This document shows, piece by piece, positions 16,449 to 23,022 of a stretch of DNA of 28,161 nt. The stretch spans positions 1-28,161 of IMG/VR virus record IMGVR_UViG_3300034375_009985; one strand, written 5' to 3'. The DNA comes from a virus. The notes under the pieces are model-generated. The model saw nothing but the letters and a program-made list of their open reading frames with translations. It had not been told where the DNA came from and searched no databases. Within the stretch, counting starts at the first letter, position 1; every line of letters begins with the position of its first letter. The position numbers and the translations under genes were made by a program.

Positions 16449-17027
16449 ATGGCAGGTTTACCACATTTTAACAACTCTAAGGCAGCAAGGAATAACTACG
16501 AGCCGGTTTTCTTAAACCAGTTTGAGGTTCTTATAACTCCACCTAACGGTATCAATCTTGCTAATACTACATTTAAGGGTGAGAATATACTTACTCAGCA
16601 AGTGAAGAGTATTTCTGCCTTACAAGTTGATATACAGCCAGCTGATGCTGTTACCCAATATTACAAGTTTGCTGAAAGAAGGTATGCTGGTGGTGAACCA
16701 TCTACATCTGATGTACAGTTTAATATGTCTTTCGAAGTGAACCTTAATGAGGACAATTCTATGGTTCTTTATAAGGTTTTAAGACAATGGTCTGATTTAA
16801 TTTATAATCCATTAACTGGAGCAATGGGTCTTAAAAGAGATTATGTTGGTTCTATGGTAGTTTCTGTTTTTAATAAACAAGGTGATGTCTTCAGGAGGAT
16901 AACACTGAACAATTGTTTCTTGGTAGAGCCAATTACTCCAATGAACCTTTCTTACGATACCGGAGATGCTCTTTATACCATTGATACTACATGGAAGTCA
17001 GATTACTGGAACGACCTATTCCTTTAA
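16449..17027 (+). CDS. gp19: Tail tube protein (gp19-like), copy 2 (paralogue)
   Basis: A clear paralogue of the preceding gene, 17 nt downstream. Both start MAGLPH and share LNQFEV, YKFA, RQW(T/S)DLIYNPLTGA, VVSVFNK, GDVFRRITL and a terminal DYW(N/D)DLFL. This copy has 192 residues, with an insertion of a few residues after ITPPNGINLANTTFKG (near 30-45) and divergent middle strands. The divergence is at protein level, so this is an old duplication, not a recent one. It may form a specialised ring (tail end or initiator) or a mixed tube; which copy is the major tube cannot be told from sequence. Confidence 0.9.
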   Translation: MAGLPHFNNSKAARNNYEPVFLNQFEVLITPPNGINLANTTFKGENILTQQVKSISALQVDIQPADAVTQYYKFAERRYAGGEPSTSDVQFNMSFEVNLNEDNSMVLYKVLRQWSDLIYNPLTGAMGLKRDYVGSMVVSVFNKQGDVFRRITLNNCFLVEPITPMNLSYDTGDALYTIDTTWKSDYWNDLFL

Positions 17028-17080
17028 TACGGAACTTAACTCCAATTTTTTTCTATAATTTCTGGTTTTTTTATACCAAC

Positions 17081-17089
17081 GGTATATAA
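17081..17089 (+). promoter_or_regulatory. GGTATATAA box with small palindrome
   Basis: GGTATATAA ends only 5 nt before the ATG at 17095. TATACC (17072-17077) and GGTATA (17081-17086) form a 6-bp inverted repeat over it. If it is a promoter the transcript would be almost leaderless, or would start translation at the second ATG (17104), so I rate it weak. Confidence 0.25.
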
Positions 17090-17094
17090 AGAAA

Positions 17095-18162
17095 ATGTCA
17101 AATATGTCCGATAATAACCTTTCTCCAGAAGAAATACTCAGGGAAAAAGAAATCGCTGGTGGTATTAAATATGATGAACCAGATGGCTTGAATCTGGATA
17201 CAGAGCTACAAGAAAATATTTATCCAGAAAAGCAGCCCGAAAATACAGAAGACCCTCTTGGTAACATTCATGAAGGTAAAGTTGAAAGTCAACCTTATGT
17301 GCAAGAGGCCGAATCTAAACCATTAGACCTTGGGTGGAAAAACCTCCCGATGGGAATGTTACCCTCTCAGGGATTATTTTATCCGGAAGCAACAAGAATA
17401 GCTATCAGACCAGCGGAGGTCAGGGAAATACGACAATTCTCAACAATAGATGAGGATGACATGCTAGATATAGATAACAAGCTTAATTTCATTCTTGAGA
17501 CATGCTGTAAAGTTAAGTTTGAGGAAAACGGAGGTCTTGTGTCTTACCGGGACCTAAAGCAAGAAGATAGGTTCTTTATCATCATGGCTATAAGGGACTT
17601 AACTTTTGTTAAGGGTGAAAACAGGATTATTGTAAACCCTGAAGGTGGATGCACTACAAAAGGATGCTCTGGGATGGAAGGTATTGAGCTTAGAACTGGT
17701 GTGTTGAGCAATTATGAGATGGATCAGGATTTGCTTAAATATTATTCCACTACCGAAAGAGGTTTTGTTTTCCCTATTAGAAGAATAGGGAAAACTATAA
17801 AAATGTCGCCACCGTCAATTGGTGTAACAAAAGCAATATCATCTTTTGTTGCTGATTGTGTTGCAAAGGGTGAAGAAGTCGACAAGAGTTTTATAAAAAT
17901 AGCTCCCTTTTATTTTAGTGATTGGAGAGGCCTTGATTATTTTAAAATCAAAGAGACTATGGTTTCTTCTTTGGAAGAATGGACAAAGGAGGAGTTTTCT
18001 GCTTATTTTGAATTATCAGAAAAAATCAAGATAGGAACAAATCTAAGGGTAAGAGTAAAATGTGATTCTTGCGGTGCTGGGGAGGTCACCGCTCCAATTT
18101 ACTTTCCCTCCGGGTTCAGATCTCTTTTCGTTATTTCAGATATCTTTAGAGAATTATTTTGA
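17095..18162 (+). CDS. gp26-like baseplate/tail-assembly protein with zinc ribbon
   Basis: A 355-residue protein resembling the T4 gp26 family (Pfam T4_baseplate type). Recognisable segments: LPSQGLFYP (89-97), QFSTIDEDDMLDIDNKLNFILETCCK (114-139, cited in two parts: QFSTIDEDDML and IDNKLNFILETCCK), and DLKQEDRFFIIMAIRDLTF (153-171). Four cysteines in two pairs, C186/C191 and C323/C326, could bind zinc. Residues 1-75 are acidic and probably disordered, absent from T4 gp26 (208 aa). ATG 17095 or 17104 may be the true start. The last codons read TTA TTT TGA; a +1 slip there joins the next frame (see 18157-18163). It lies between tube genes and a tape-measure-like gene, the usual place of a tail assembly chaperone. 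Confidence 0.65.
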   Translation: MSNMSDNNLSPEEILREKEIAGGIKYDEPDGLNLDTELQENIYPEKQPENTEDPLGNIHEGKVESQPYVQEAESKPLDLGWKNLPMGMLPSQGLFYPEATRIAIRPAEVREIRQFSTIDEDDMLDIDNKLNFILETCCKVKFEENGGLVSYRDLKQEDRFFIIMAIRDLTFVKGENRIIVNPEGGCTTKGCSGMEGIELRTGVLSNYEMDQDLLKYYSTTERGFVFPIRRIGKTIKMSPPSIGVTKAISSFVADCVAKGEEVDKSFIKIAPFYFSDWRGLDYFKIKETMVSSLEEWTKEEFSAYFELSEKIKIGTNLRVRVKCDSCGAGEVTAPIYFPSGFRSLFVISDIFRELF

Positions 18163-18337
18163 TCTCAAGTTCCGTCTTTGGAGAGAACACTCAATAGATC
18201 CTAATTGGCTAGAGTCAGTTCCTTTTTATGAATATCAGATTTGGTTAGATAAATTAAACGACTCGGTTGAAGAGGAGAACAAGAGAAAACTCCAGGAGAG
18301 TGGCCAGACCGAGGTCTTTAGCTTTAACAATAAGTGA
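18062..18337 (+). CDS. Downstream frame of the gp26-like gene; likely +1 frameshift extension (gp51-position ORF)
   Basis: Frame 2 is open from an ATG at 18062, overlapping the gp26-like gene by 101 nt, to TGA at 18335-18337. The overlapping part reads as low-quality protein (MILAVLGRSPLQFTFPPG). From 18161 onward it reads like a real helical domain: DLKFRLWREHSIDPNWLESV, then FYEYQIWLDKLNDSVEEEN. There is no good start codon between 18075 and 18161. The simplest reading is that this domain (58 aa) is made as a C-terminal extension of the upstream protein by +1 frameshift, giving a 413-residue fusion. Alternatively it starts at ATG 18062 or GTG 18074 as a separate gene in the position of T4 gene 51. 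The -DPxWLESxPxxE- pattern resembles second-frame domains of tail assembly chaperones. Confidence 0.6.
   Translation: MILAVLGRSPLQFTFPPGSDLFSLFQISLENYFDLKFRLWREHSIDPNWLESVPFYEYQIWLDKLNDSVEEENKRKLQESGQTEVFSFNNK
18157..18163 (+). other. Candidate +1 ribosomal frameshift site (TTT-TGA-T)
   Basis: The zero frame ends TTT TGA. A run of four T lets the Phe tRNA shift forward from TTT (18157-18159) to TTT (18158-18160) with perfect re-pairing, and reading continues GAT CTC AAG in frame 2. The slow UGA stop in the A site is the same arrangement as the prfB +1 site (CTT-TGA-C). A purine-rich AGAGAA (18148-18153) lies just upstream, a weak candidate stimulator. Confidence 0.55.
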
Positions 18338-18352
18338 TAATCGTTAATGTCT

Positions 18353-18361
18353 GATATATAA
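18353..18361 (+). promoter_or_regulatory. GATATATAA box, candidate late promoter inside a palindrome
   Basis: GATATATAA ends 23 nt before the ATG at 18385. It lies within a 6-bp inverted repeat, TCTGAT (18350-18355) and ATCAGA (18361-18366), which could be an operator or chance. Confidence 0.45.
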
Positions 18362-18384
18362 TCAGAAAATAACCCAATCTGTTA

Positions 18385-19803
18385 ATGGTAAACGGATCTG
18401 ACAAATTGCTAAGAGAACTTACTACTCTTTCTTCAAATTTTGATTCACTTTATCAAGAGCTTAAGGAATCTACTAAGGCTAATATAGAATCCTCCGAGAG
18501 TATAAAGAATCTGACAAGTGATATTAAAAAAGGAGCTATGCCCAGCGGGCAAGATTTGGAAAAGGCTTTTAAGGGATTTACCGAGTCTTTTACTAAAACG
18601 ATAACTTCTGAGAATGATAAGCTCATCAGCGATTTAAAGGATAGTATTTCCAAGTCTCTTATTGAATCCTCTTCTAATTTTATTTCAAATTTACCTAGTC
18701 AAATTGCACAAGTAAAAGCCGGAGAGCCAATAGATTTTAAAGGTATCCTGAGTAGTGGTGTAAAAAATGTTTTCTCTGATGTTATACCAAAAATTCCTGG
18801 ACTGAAACAGGGTGGTACTGTTGAGGGTGATGGTATTGCGGTTGTTGGTGAGGGTGGACCAGAGCTTGTTAAGTTAGATAAAGGCAATAAAGTTAGGACT
18901 ATGGAGCAGCAGATGATGGATATGATGCTTGAGGAAGAGAGAGAAAAAAATATAAAACTTGGAAGAATTGTACAACAAAACCCATTGCAAGCTGCACTTT
19001 CTAAGATTACAACCGACTCAAAGCTTATTAGCGAGTTTATAGAGTATTCTAAAAATGACCTAGACGAAAGTGACCAGCAGGAGCTTTTGGCTGATCCTGA
19101 TTACCTAAAGGATGAATTTGATTATTTCCTCAGCGAAAGAGACCGAGAATATTTTACTCAAGAGGATCTTCAAAAGTTATCTTCGGCCTCGAATGCTCCT
19201 AAGGTAGAGACGATAAAGGATACAGAGGTTCTCAAGACTCCAAACCCAAGCGTTCCTAAAGTGGAGACAATAAAGGATACCGAAGTTCTCAAGACCTCAA
19301 CACCAGTTGTACCTCAAAAATCTGAGGTGACGCCTAAACAAGATTTGGTTTCAGAACAATCTAAACTTAAGTCAGGTATATCCGGCGTAAATGATATAAC
19401 AGCTTTGGTTAAATCAAAAATAGAAGATGCAGGGAAAAAAGGATCTGATGCTATAAGTCAAGTTGTAAGTACCTCGCAAGAGCTAAAGGAGAGAGTAACA
19501 AAACCATTTAATAAAGAAAGCGAAGGTAGTGGTGGTTCTAGTGCTAATAAATCTTCTAATGCTTTGGAAAAAATTAATCAAGCAACCGCAGCTCTGAAAG
19601 AATCCTCTTCTCCAACAAGCAGTACACCAGCAAAAAAGTCAAAAGAATCTTCTGCATCAAGTACTCCTGCATCTTCCGACACAATGACTTCTAAGGACGT
19701 AAAGGAGATGAAATCTTTGCTTGCTTCGATATACCAAGCACTTAGATCACCGCTAACAATTGTTAACGACGTTCCGTTTAGACCAACGTCAAACAATTTC
19801 TAG
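18385..19803 (+). CDS. Tape-measure-like tail protein
   Basis: 472 residues. The clearest mark is GGTVEGDGIAVVGEGGPE followed by LVKLDKGNKV (143-170), the short Gly-rich beta motif (GEaGPElv.l..G..V) seen in many phage tape measure proteins. The N-terminal 140 residues are amphipathic helix (LRELTTLSSNFDSLYQELKE and similar). The rest is Ser/Lys/Glu-rich and likely elongated, with a 19-residue tandem repeat (PKVETIKDTEVLKT) at about 272-308 and a low-complexity Ser/Thr tail near 410-445. Position directly after the putative tail assembly chaperone pair supports a tape measure. If all residues spanned the tail, helical rise predicts about 70 nm, shorter than T4. It could instead be another extended tail-lumen protein. 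Confidence 0.45.
   Translation: MVNGSDKLLRELTTLSSNFDSLYQELKESTKANIESSESIKNLTSDIKKGAMPSGQDLEKAFKGFTESFTKTITSENDKLISDLKDSISKSLIESSSNFISNLPSQIAQVKAGEPIDFKGILSSGVKNVFSDVIPKIPGLKQGGTVEGDGIAVVGEGGPELVKLDKGNKVRTMEQQMMDMMLEEEREKNIKLGRIVQQNPLQAALSKITTDSKLISEFIEYSKNDLDESDQQELLADPDYLKDEFDYFLSERDREYFTQEDLQKLSSASNAPKVETIKDTEVLKTPNPSVPKVETIKDTEVLKTSTPVVPQKSEVTPKQDLVSEQSKLKSGISGVNDITALVKSKIEDAGKKGSDAISQVVSTSQELKERVTKPFNKESEGSGGSSANKSSNALEKINQATAALKESSSPTSSTPAKKSKESSASSTPASSDTMTSKDVKEMKSLLASIYQALRSPLTIVNDVPFRPTSNNF
19198..19311 (+). repeat. 57-nt tandem duplication inside the tape-measure-like gene
   Basis: Two units with starts at 19198 and 19255 encode PKVETIKDTEVLKT plus a variable linker. The DNA copies differ mostly at third codon positions, so the duplication is old and the peptide has been kept. 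Confidence 0.75.
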
Positions 19804-19823
19804 CAATTGTTTATAACTTCATT

Positions 19824-19842
19824 TTTTCCCAACGTGGGAAAA
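19824..19842 (+). terminator. Hairpin after the tape-measure-like gene, possibly bidirectional
   Basis: TTTTCCCA (19824-19831), loop ACG, TGGGAAAA (19835-19842): a perfect 8-bp stem between the tail module and the deaminase operon. T-rich upstream and A-rich downstream arms suit a terminator for both directions, though the run of T after the stem on the + strand is poor. Confidence 0.5.
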
Positions 19843-19845
19843 CGT

Positions 19846-19853
19846 TATATTTG
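19846..19853 (+). promoter_or_regulatory. TATATTTG, Bacteroidetes-type -7 box
   Basis: TATATTTG matches the TAnnTTTG -7 element of the Bacteroidetes primary sigma factor, 32 nt before the deaminase ATG. No clear TTG/TTTG -33 element is present at the right spacing, so support is partial. It would allow host-polymerase transcription of the deaminase-sigma operon. Confidence 0.35.
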
Positions 19854-19885
19854 TTTCTCAACTACTTTTTAATCCTGAACCGAGA

Positions 19886-20446
19886 ATGGAAGAAGCATTT
19901 ATTGATCCCTCTGACTTTTTCACCAAAGAAGATCTAGCAAAAGGAGATTATTGGATAGCAAGTCCAAGCCTTAGCAGAGTTATTACCTCGGGTGATAATT
20001 TCAAAGAAATAGACGAAACCTTTTATTCCATTAAGGATAGGAAAATGGATAGGGTCTATCTAGAAATGGCAAAGGTGTGGGCTACTAATTCTTATTGCGA
20101 AAGGATGAAAGTTGGTAGTCTTATTGTGAAAGATAAATCTATTATATCTGACGGCTATAACGGTTCACCCACAGGTTTTCCAAACGTCTGCGAAGATTCA
20201 TCTCACGTCACTTTACCTCATGTATTACATGCAGAGGCTAATGCGATTACTAAGTTGGCTAAGAGTACACAAAGCTCTGATGGTGCGACACTTTATGTTA
20301 CAGTATCTCCTTGCTTTGAATGCTCTAAACTTATTATTCAGAGTGGGGTAAAAAGATTAGTGTTTAAGGAGTTATATAGAAAACTCGAATCGCTTAAGTT
20401 TTTATTCGACGCTGGAATTGAACTTGTTAGATTAAATAATAAATAG
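19886..20446 (+). CDS. dCMP deaminase
   Basis: Zinc-dependent deoxycytidylate deaminase, converting dCMP to dUMP for dTMP synthesis. The active-site zinc motifs are complete: H115-A-E117 (HAEANAI, E117 the proton shuttle) and P142-C143-F-E-C146 (SPCFEC). The upstream NGSPTGFPN (92-100) is the nucleotide-binding loop of the family, including the S/T-G-x-P element. The core begins at DRVYLEMAKVWA (55-66); residues 1-50 are an extra N-terminal segment not usual for the enzyme. An in-frame ATG at M54 (20045-20047) would give a conventional length, but the longer frame has coherent composition, so I kept 19886. It heads the operon with the sigma factor 34 nt later. T4 and many large phages encode such an enzyme; no thymidylate synthase or dCMP hydroxymethylase is in the window. 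Confidence 0.93.
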   Translation: MEEAFIDPSDFFTKEDLAKGDYWIASPSLSRVITSGDNFKEIDETFYSIKDRKMDRVYLEMAKVWATNSYCERMKVGSLIVKDKSIISDGYNGSPTGFPNVCEDSSHVTLPHVLHAEANAITKLAKSTQSSDGATLYVTVSPCFECSKLIIQSGVKRLVFKELYRKLESLKFLFDAGIELVRLNNK

Positions 20447-20480
20447 GAGGTAAAAAAGGAAATTACTGGGGGAATCAAAA

Positions 20481-21098
20481 ATGGCAAAAGAAAAGAATAT
20501 TCAAGTTTTAGCTGAAAGCTTCATTCAGACTAAAGGAGAGAGGGAATTCCGGCCTCTCTATGAAAGGGTAAAACCCGGAGTACTAAACCACTGTTATGGA
20601 ATTCTTAAAGACTTTGAGTTGGCCGAGGATGCTTTCTTAAATGCAATGTCAAAAGTCTGGCAGAAGATAGATCAATATGACAGCGAGAGGGGTAACTTTT
20701 CTACCTGGTGTTATAATATAGCTAGGAACGAATCTCTTTTACTTCTTAAGAGCAGGAAGCGATATATTTCACAAACTTCTGAAGAGATGGAGTACACTTC
20801 GGCGAAAGCTGAGGAAAGAAACCCTTCTTATGATATAGAAGACGACCCTCTCTGGGAATTTCTTTGTGGAGGAAATGATATTGACGATGTTTATGAACAA
20901 GTCATCGACGAGATCAAAGACCTTCCCCTTATCTATCGGGATATTATGATTGATCGTGAGATTAATGGAATGAAATACAAAGATATAGCCGATAAGTATG
21001 GAATAAAGAAGAGGTCTATCGCTACAAGAATTAGAAGAGCCCGTACTAAAATCCGAAAGAAAATGGAGGATGCTATGGGAAAATCTGATTTTAAATAA
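20481..21098 (+). CDS. ECF-like RNA polymerase sigma factor
   Basis: 205-residue sigma70-family protein with only regions 2 and 4. Region 2 spans about 23-95: LYERVKPGVLNHCYGILKD, then AEDAFLNAMSKVWQKI (48-63) and NFSTWCYNIARNESLLLLKS (72-91, the -10 melting/recognition helices). Region 4 (about 137-195) holds VIDEIKDLPLIYRDIM and the helix-turn-helix MKYKDIADKYGIKKRSIATR. It would redirect host RNA polymerase to phage promoters, playing the role that gp55 has in T4, although it is ECF-like rather than gp55-like. The GATATATA boxes in the window are candidate targets. A perfect AGGAGGT (20445-20451) lies 29 nt upstream and a GGGGG (20468-20472) 8 nt upstream of ATG. The stop overlaps the next ATG by one base. 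Confidence 0.9.
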   Translation: MAKEKNIQVLAESFIQTKGEREFRPLYERVKPGVLNHCYGILKDFELAEDAFLNAMSKVWQKIDQYDSERGNFSTWCYNIARNESLLLLKSRKRYISQTSEEMEYTSAKAEERNPSYDIEDDPLWEFLCGGNDIDDVYEQVIDEIKDLPLIYRDIMIDREINGMKYKDIADKYGIKKRSIATRIRRARTKIRKKMEDAMGKSDFK

Positions 21099-21559
21099 TG
21101 GGAAGAATACTAGCTATATTTAGGATATTAAAGATCATTAGGGAGTTAAGGGTATACTCCCAATACAGGTCCACTGTAAAGGATGAGAGCATGAACTCTC
21201 CCTTTTGGACACGGTTGAGGCTGAGACATGATTGGCTTGGTAGAATTTACACTGTTGTAAATTTACCGCCGGAGGTAACACAATCTAGGGATTTCCCTGT
21301 CGATGCAAGACCTGCCTACGTTTTTGAAGAGATTAAATCGGTAAACGACTACTTAACTAAGCTAAATTTGCAAGAGATTATTACTCCCGTACTTAAGCCT
21401 CTACCTGAAACAAACGGGGATTCCTATTTGGTTATTTATTACTTCTTTTTTAGGCATTTGTCTTGGCTTTGGATTTTAAGATTTTTATTAGAGGTAACTG
21501 CTATTACTTTTGTTTTTTTGAAATTGGAATTAATTATAACTTATTTGGGATTTGCTTAA
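21098..21559 (+). CDS. Small hypothetical membrane protein
   Basis: 153 residues, not recognised. The start ATG overlaps the sigma factor stop (TAATG), and its end overlaps the nuclease gene, so it is translationally coupled in the operon. The N-terminus is a basic amphipathic helix (RILAIFRILKIIRELRV, 3-19). The middle is soluble (VVNLPPEVTQSRDFPVDARP). Residues about 109-153 are strongly hydrophobic (YLVIYYFFFRHLSWLWILRF, then LLEVTAITFVFLKLELIITY), enough for one or two membrane spans. H120 and R128 break the hydrophobic stretch. It could be an inner-membrane accessory or lysis-related protein. No motif supports a definite function. Confidence 0.6.
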   Translation: MGRILAIFRILKIIRELRVYSQYRSTVKDESMNSPFWTRLRLRHDWLGRIYTVVNLPPEVTQSRDFPVDARPAYVFEEIKSVNDYLTKLNLQEIITPVLKPLPETNGDSYLVIYYFFFRHLSWLWILRFLLEVTAITFVFLKLELIITYLGFA

Positions 21560-22358
21560 TTTAGAGAAGACAAAACAGGATTATCAAAAGAAGCTAGATA
21601 TTTTTAAGGACTCTAGATTTATTTTTAACGAGTCTGTTCATACATATCATTTTGATGGGGTCAAATATGATTCTGTTACTACCTTTCTTAAAAAGTTTAA
21701 AGTCCCCTTTGATCGTGAGTATTGGGCTAATAGAAAAGCCGATGAAAGAGGTGTAGACGTTTCTGTTATAAAATCCGAATGGCAAGAAAAAGCGAATGTT
21801 GCAAATGCTCTTGGAACCAAGGTTCATAAGTGGATAGAAGATTACTGGACAGGATTGGATCCTGAAATGCCAGAAGACCCGGAAGTTAGGAGTAGGGTCG
21901 AAAAATTCTTAGTCCTTAGAGATGAAAGATTTACAGACCTTGTGCCACTGGAGTCTGAGTTAAAGGTATTTTCGAAAAAATGGAGATTAGCTGGTACTGT
22001 TGATCAGCCATTTTTAATGTGGGACAAGAAAGAGGAAAAACTCTTGTTCTTAATTGGTGACTGGAAGACTAATAAGGAATTCAAAGATGATAAACATCCT
22101 AAGGGAAGGTTTAAAAAACTTCTTCACCCATTTGCGGACCTTTATGAGAACTCACATAATGAGTATTCTATACAGATTAGCTTATATAGACTGATTATAG
22201 AGGAGGAAACAGGTCTTGAAACCCATGGTGGTTTTCTTTGTCATATAGGTCCCCAAGAAAAACCAAAACTCTATCCGGTGAAGGATTTAAGAGAAAGATT
22301 GAAGATATATTTACAACACAACAGGGAAGAAATTGACGTTTTTGACATCTCCGAGTGA
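21552..22358 (+). CDS. PD-(D/E)XK superfamily nuclease (Cas4/RecB-like)
   Basis: 268 residues with the ordered motifs of the RecB/Cas4-like nuclease fold: G88-x3-H92 (GTKVH), the acidic E134/E136 (LESEL), G148-T-V-D151 (AGTVD), D170-W-K172 (GDWKTNKE, the D-x-K active site) and Q208-x3-Y212 (IQISLY). D151, D170 and K172 are the likely metal/catalytic residues. Such phage enzymes act as exonucleases in recombination or host-DNA breakdown; cysteines for a Cas4 iron-sulphur cluster are not present. No in-frame ATG precedes the motifs; the frame opens at TTG 21552, overlapping the upstream gene by 8 nt, so a TTG start is likely. Located in the operon with dCMP deaminase and sigma factor, which points to early or middle expression. 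Confidence 0.82.
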   Translation: MLNLEKTKQDYQKKLDIFKDSRFIFNESVHTYHFDGVKYDSVTTFLKKFKVPFDREYWANRKADERGVDVSVIKSEWQEKANVANALGTKVHKWIEDYWTGLDPEMPEDPEVRSRVEKFLVLRDERFTDLVPLESELKVFSKKWRLAGTVDQPFLMWDKKEEKLLFLIGDWKTNKEFKDDKHPKGRFKKLLHPFADLYENSHNEYSIQISLYRLIIEEETGLETHGGFLCHIGPQEKPKLYPVKDLRERLKIYLQHNREEIDVFDISE

Positions 22359-22399
22359 AACAATACACATAAACAAACTAAAAAATTAAAAGAAATCAA

Positions 22400-22915
22400 A
22401 TGGCAAAAAAGAAAACCGAAGGTAAGGTAGTCGAGCTTGATGCTACTCAAATTGCAGATGCTGTAGGAGAGGAAGCTCTTTCTAGATTAAATACAGAAAG
22501 AATAAAAGCAGCAGAAGAGAATCTTGAGAATGCAAAAAAGAAAGTCGCTACTAAAGTTTATGCAGTCCAATTCGAATCAATGGATCAGATTGATAGATTT
22601 GTTGGGTTCATGGAGCATGAAGCTGAATGGAAAGAAAAAGAGGCACTCGGGGTCATTGAGATCTGTAAAGTTATTAATCAGCTTAAGTCTGATGGTATAA
22701 AAAATAATATTCTTTATCTGCAGGCACTCCCTCTTGAAGCTAGTCATTACTTTATTTCAAAGAAAAGTGGAAGAGGGCTTACCGAAGCAAAAGACTTTAT
22801 CTCATTGCTTAAACCTTTTGAGCAAGGCCTAGAATCTGCTAAAGCTGATGCTAGAGAAATCCAGGATTTGGAGCAGGAATTAGCTGCTGCCCAACAGGGA
22901 TTGGATTTGGCTTAG
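22400..22915 (+). CDS. Hypothetical protein, charged helical (171 aa)
   Basis: Not recognised. ATG 22400 follows the A-rich leader TTAAAAGAAATCAA with no Shine-Dalgarno. The product starts with a basic tail (MAKKKTEGK), then a helix of Ala/Glu/Lys (RLNTERIKAAEENLENAKKK). A compact domain follows (VYAVQFESMDQIDRFVGFME through ILYLQALPLEASHYFISKK), and it ends in a second charged helix (LEQELAAAQQGLDLA). No membrane segments, cysteine clusters or catalytic motifs. It closes the transcription unit, with a strong terminator 25 nt downstream. A structural or DNA-binding accessory role is possible but unsupported. Confidence 0.6.
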   Translation: MAKKKTEGKVVELDATQIADAVGEEALSRLNTERIKAAEENLENAKKKVATKVYAVQFESMDQIDRFVGFMEHEAEWKEKEALGVIEICKVINQLKSDGIKNNILYLQALPLEASHYFISKKSGRGLTEAKDFISLLKPFEQGLESAKADAREIQDLEQELAAAQQGLDLA

Positions 22916-22940
22916 GAACAAAACCATCTATATAAAATTC

Positions 22941-22969
22941 TAGGCTCTGGGTGTCCAGGGCCTATTTTT
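22941..22969 (+). terminator. Strong rho-independent terminator
   Basis: TAGGCTCTGG (22941-22950), loop GTGT, CCAGGGCCTA (22955-22964): a 10-bp stem with a single G-T wobble, followed by TTTTT (22965-22969). This is the best intrinsic terminator in the window and ends the deaminase-sigma-nuclease unit before the next GATATATA box. Confidence 0.85.
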
Positions 22970-22990
22970 AGTGTAAAGATATTTGGTTTG

Positions 22991-22999
22991 GATATATAA
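22991..22999 (+). promoter_or_regulatory. GATATATAA box, candidate late promoter
   Basis: GATATATAA ends 23 nt before the ATG at 23023 and comes just after the strong terminator, exactly where a new transcription unit must start. This makes it one of the best-supported copies of the box. Confidence 0.5.
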
Positions 23000-23022
23000 A
23001 ATAACTAAAATTATAAATAATC

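Noticed and set aside
22359-22399. tRNA or small RNA genes in the gaps
   Set aside because: I checked all gaps (each under 110 nt) for cloverleaf arms and conserved T-loop sequence and saw none.
22928-22936. CTATATAAA promoter-like box
   Set aside because: It lies before the strong terminator hairpin, so a transcript from it would stop at once; lacks the leading GA of the other boxes.
23012-23019. TATAAATA, an exact T4 late promoter consensus
   Set aside because: It ends 3 nt before the ATG at 23023, too close for a normal transcript start, and a GATATATAA box sits at a better place upstream. Single occurrence in an A+T-rich leader.
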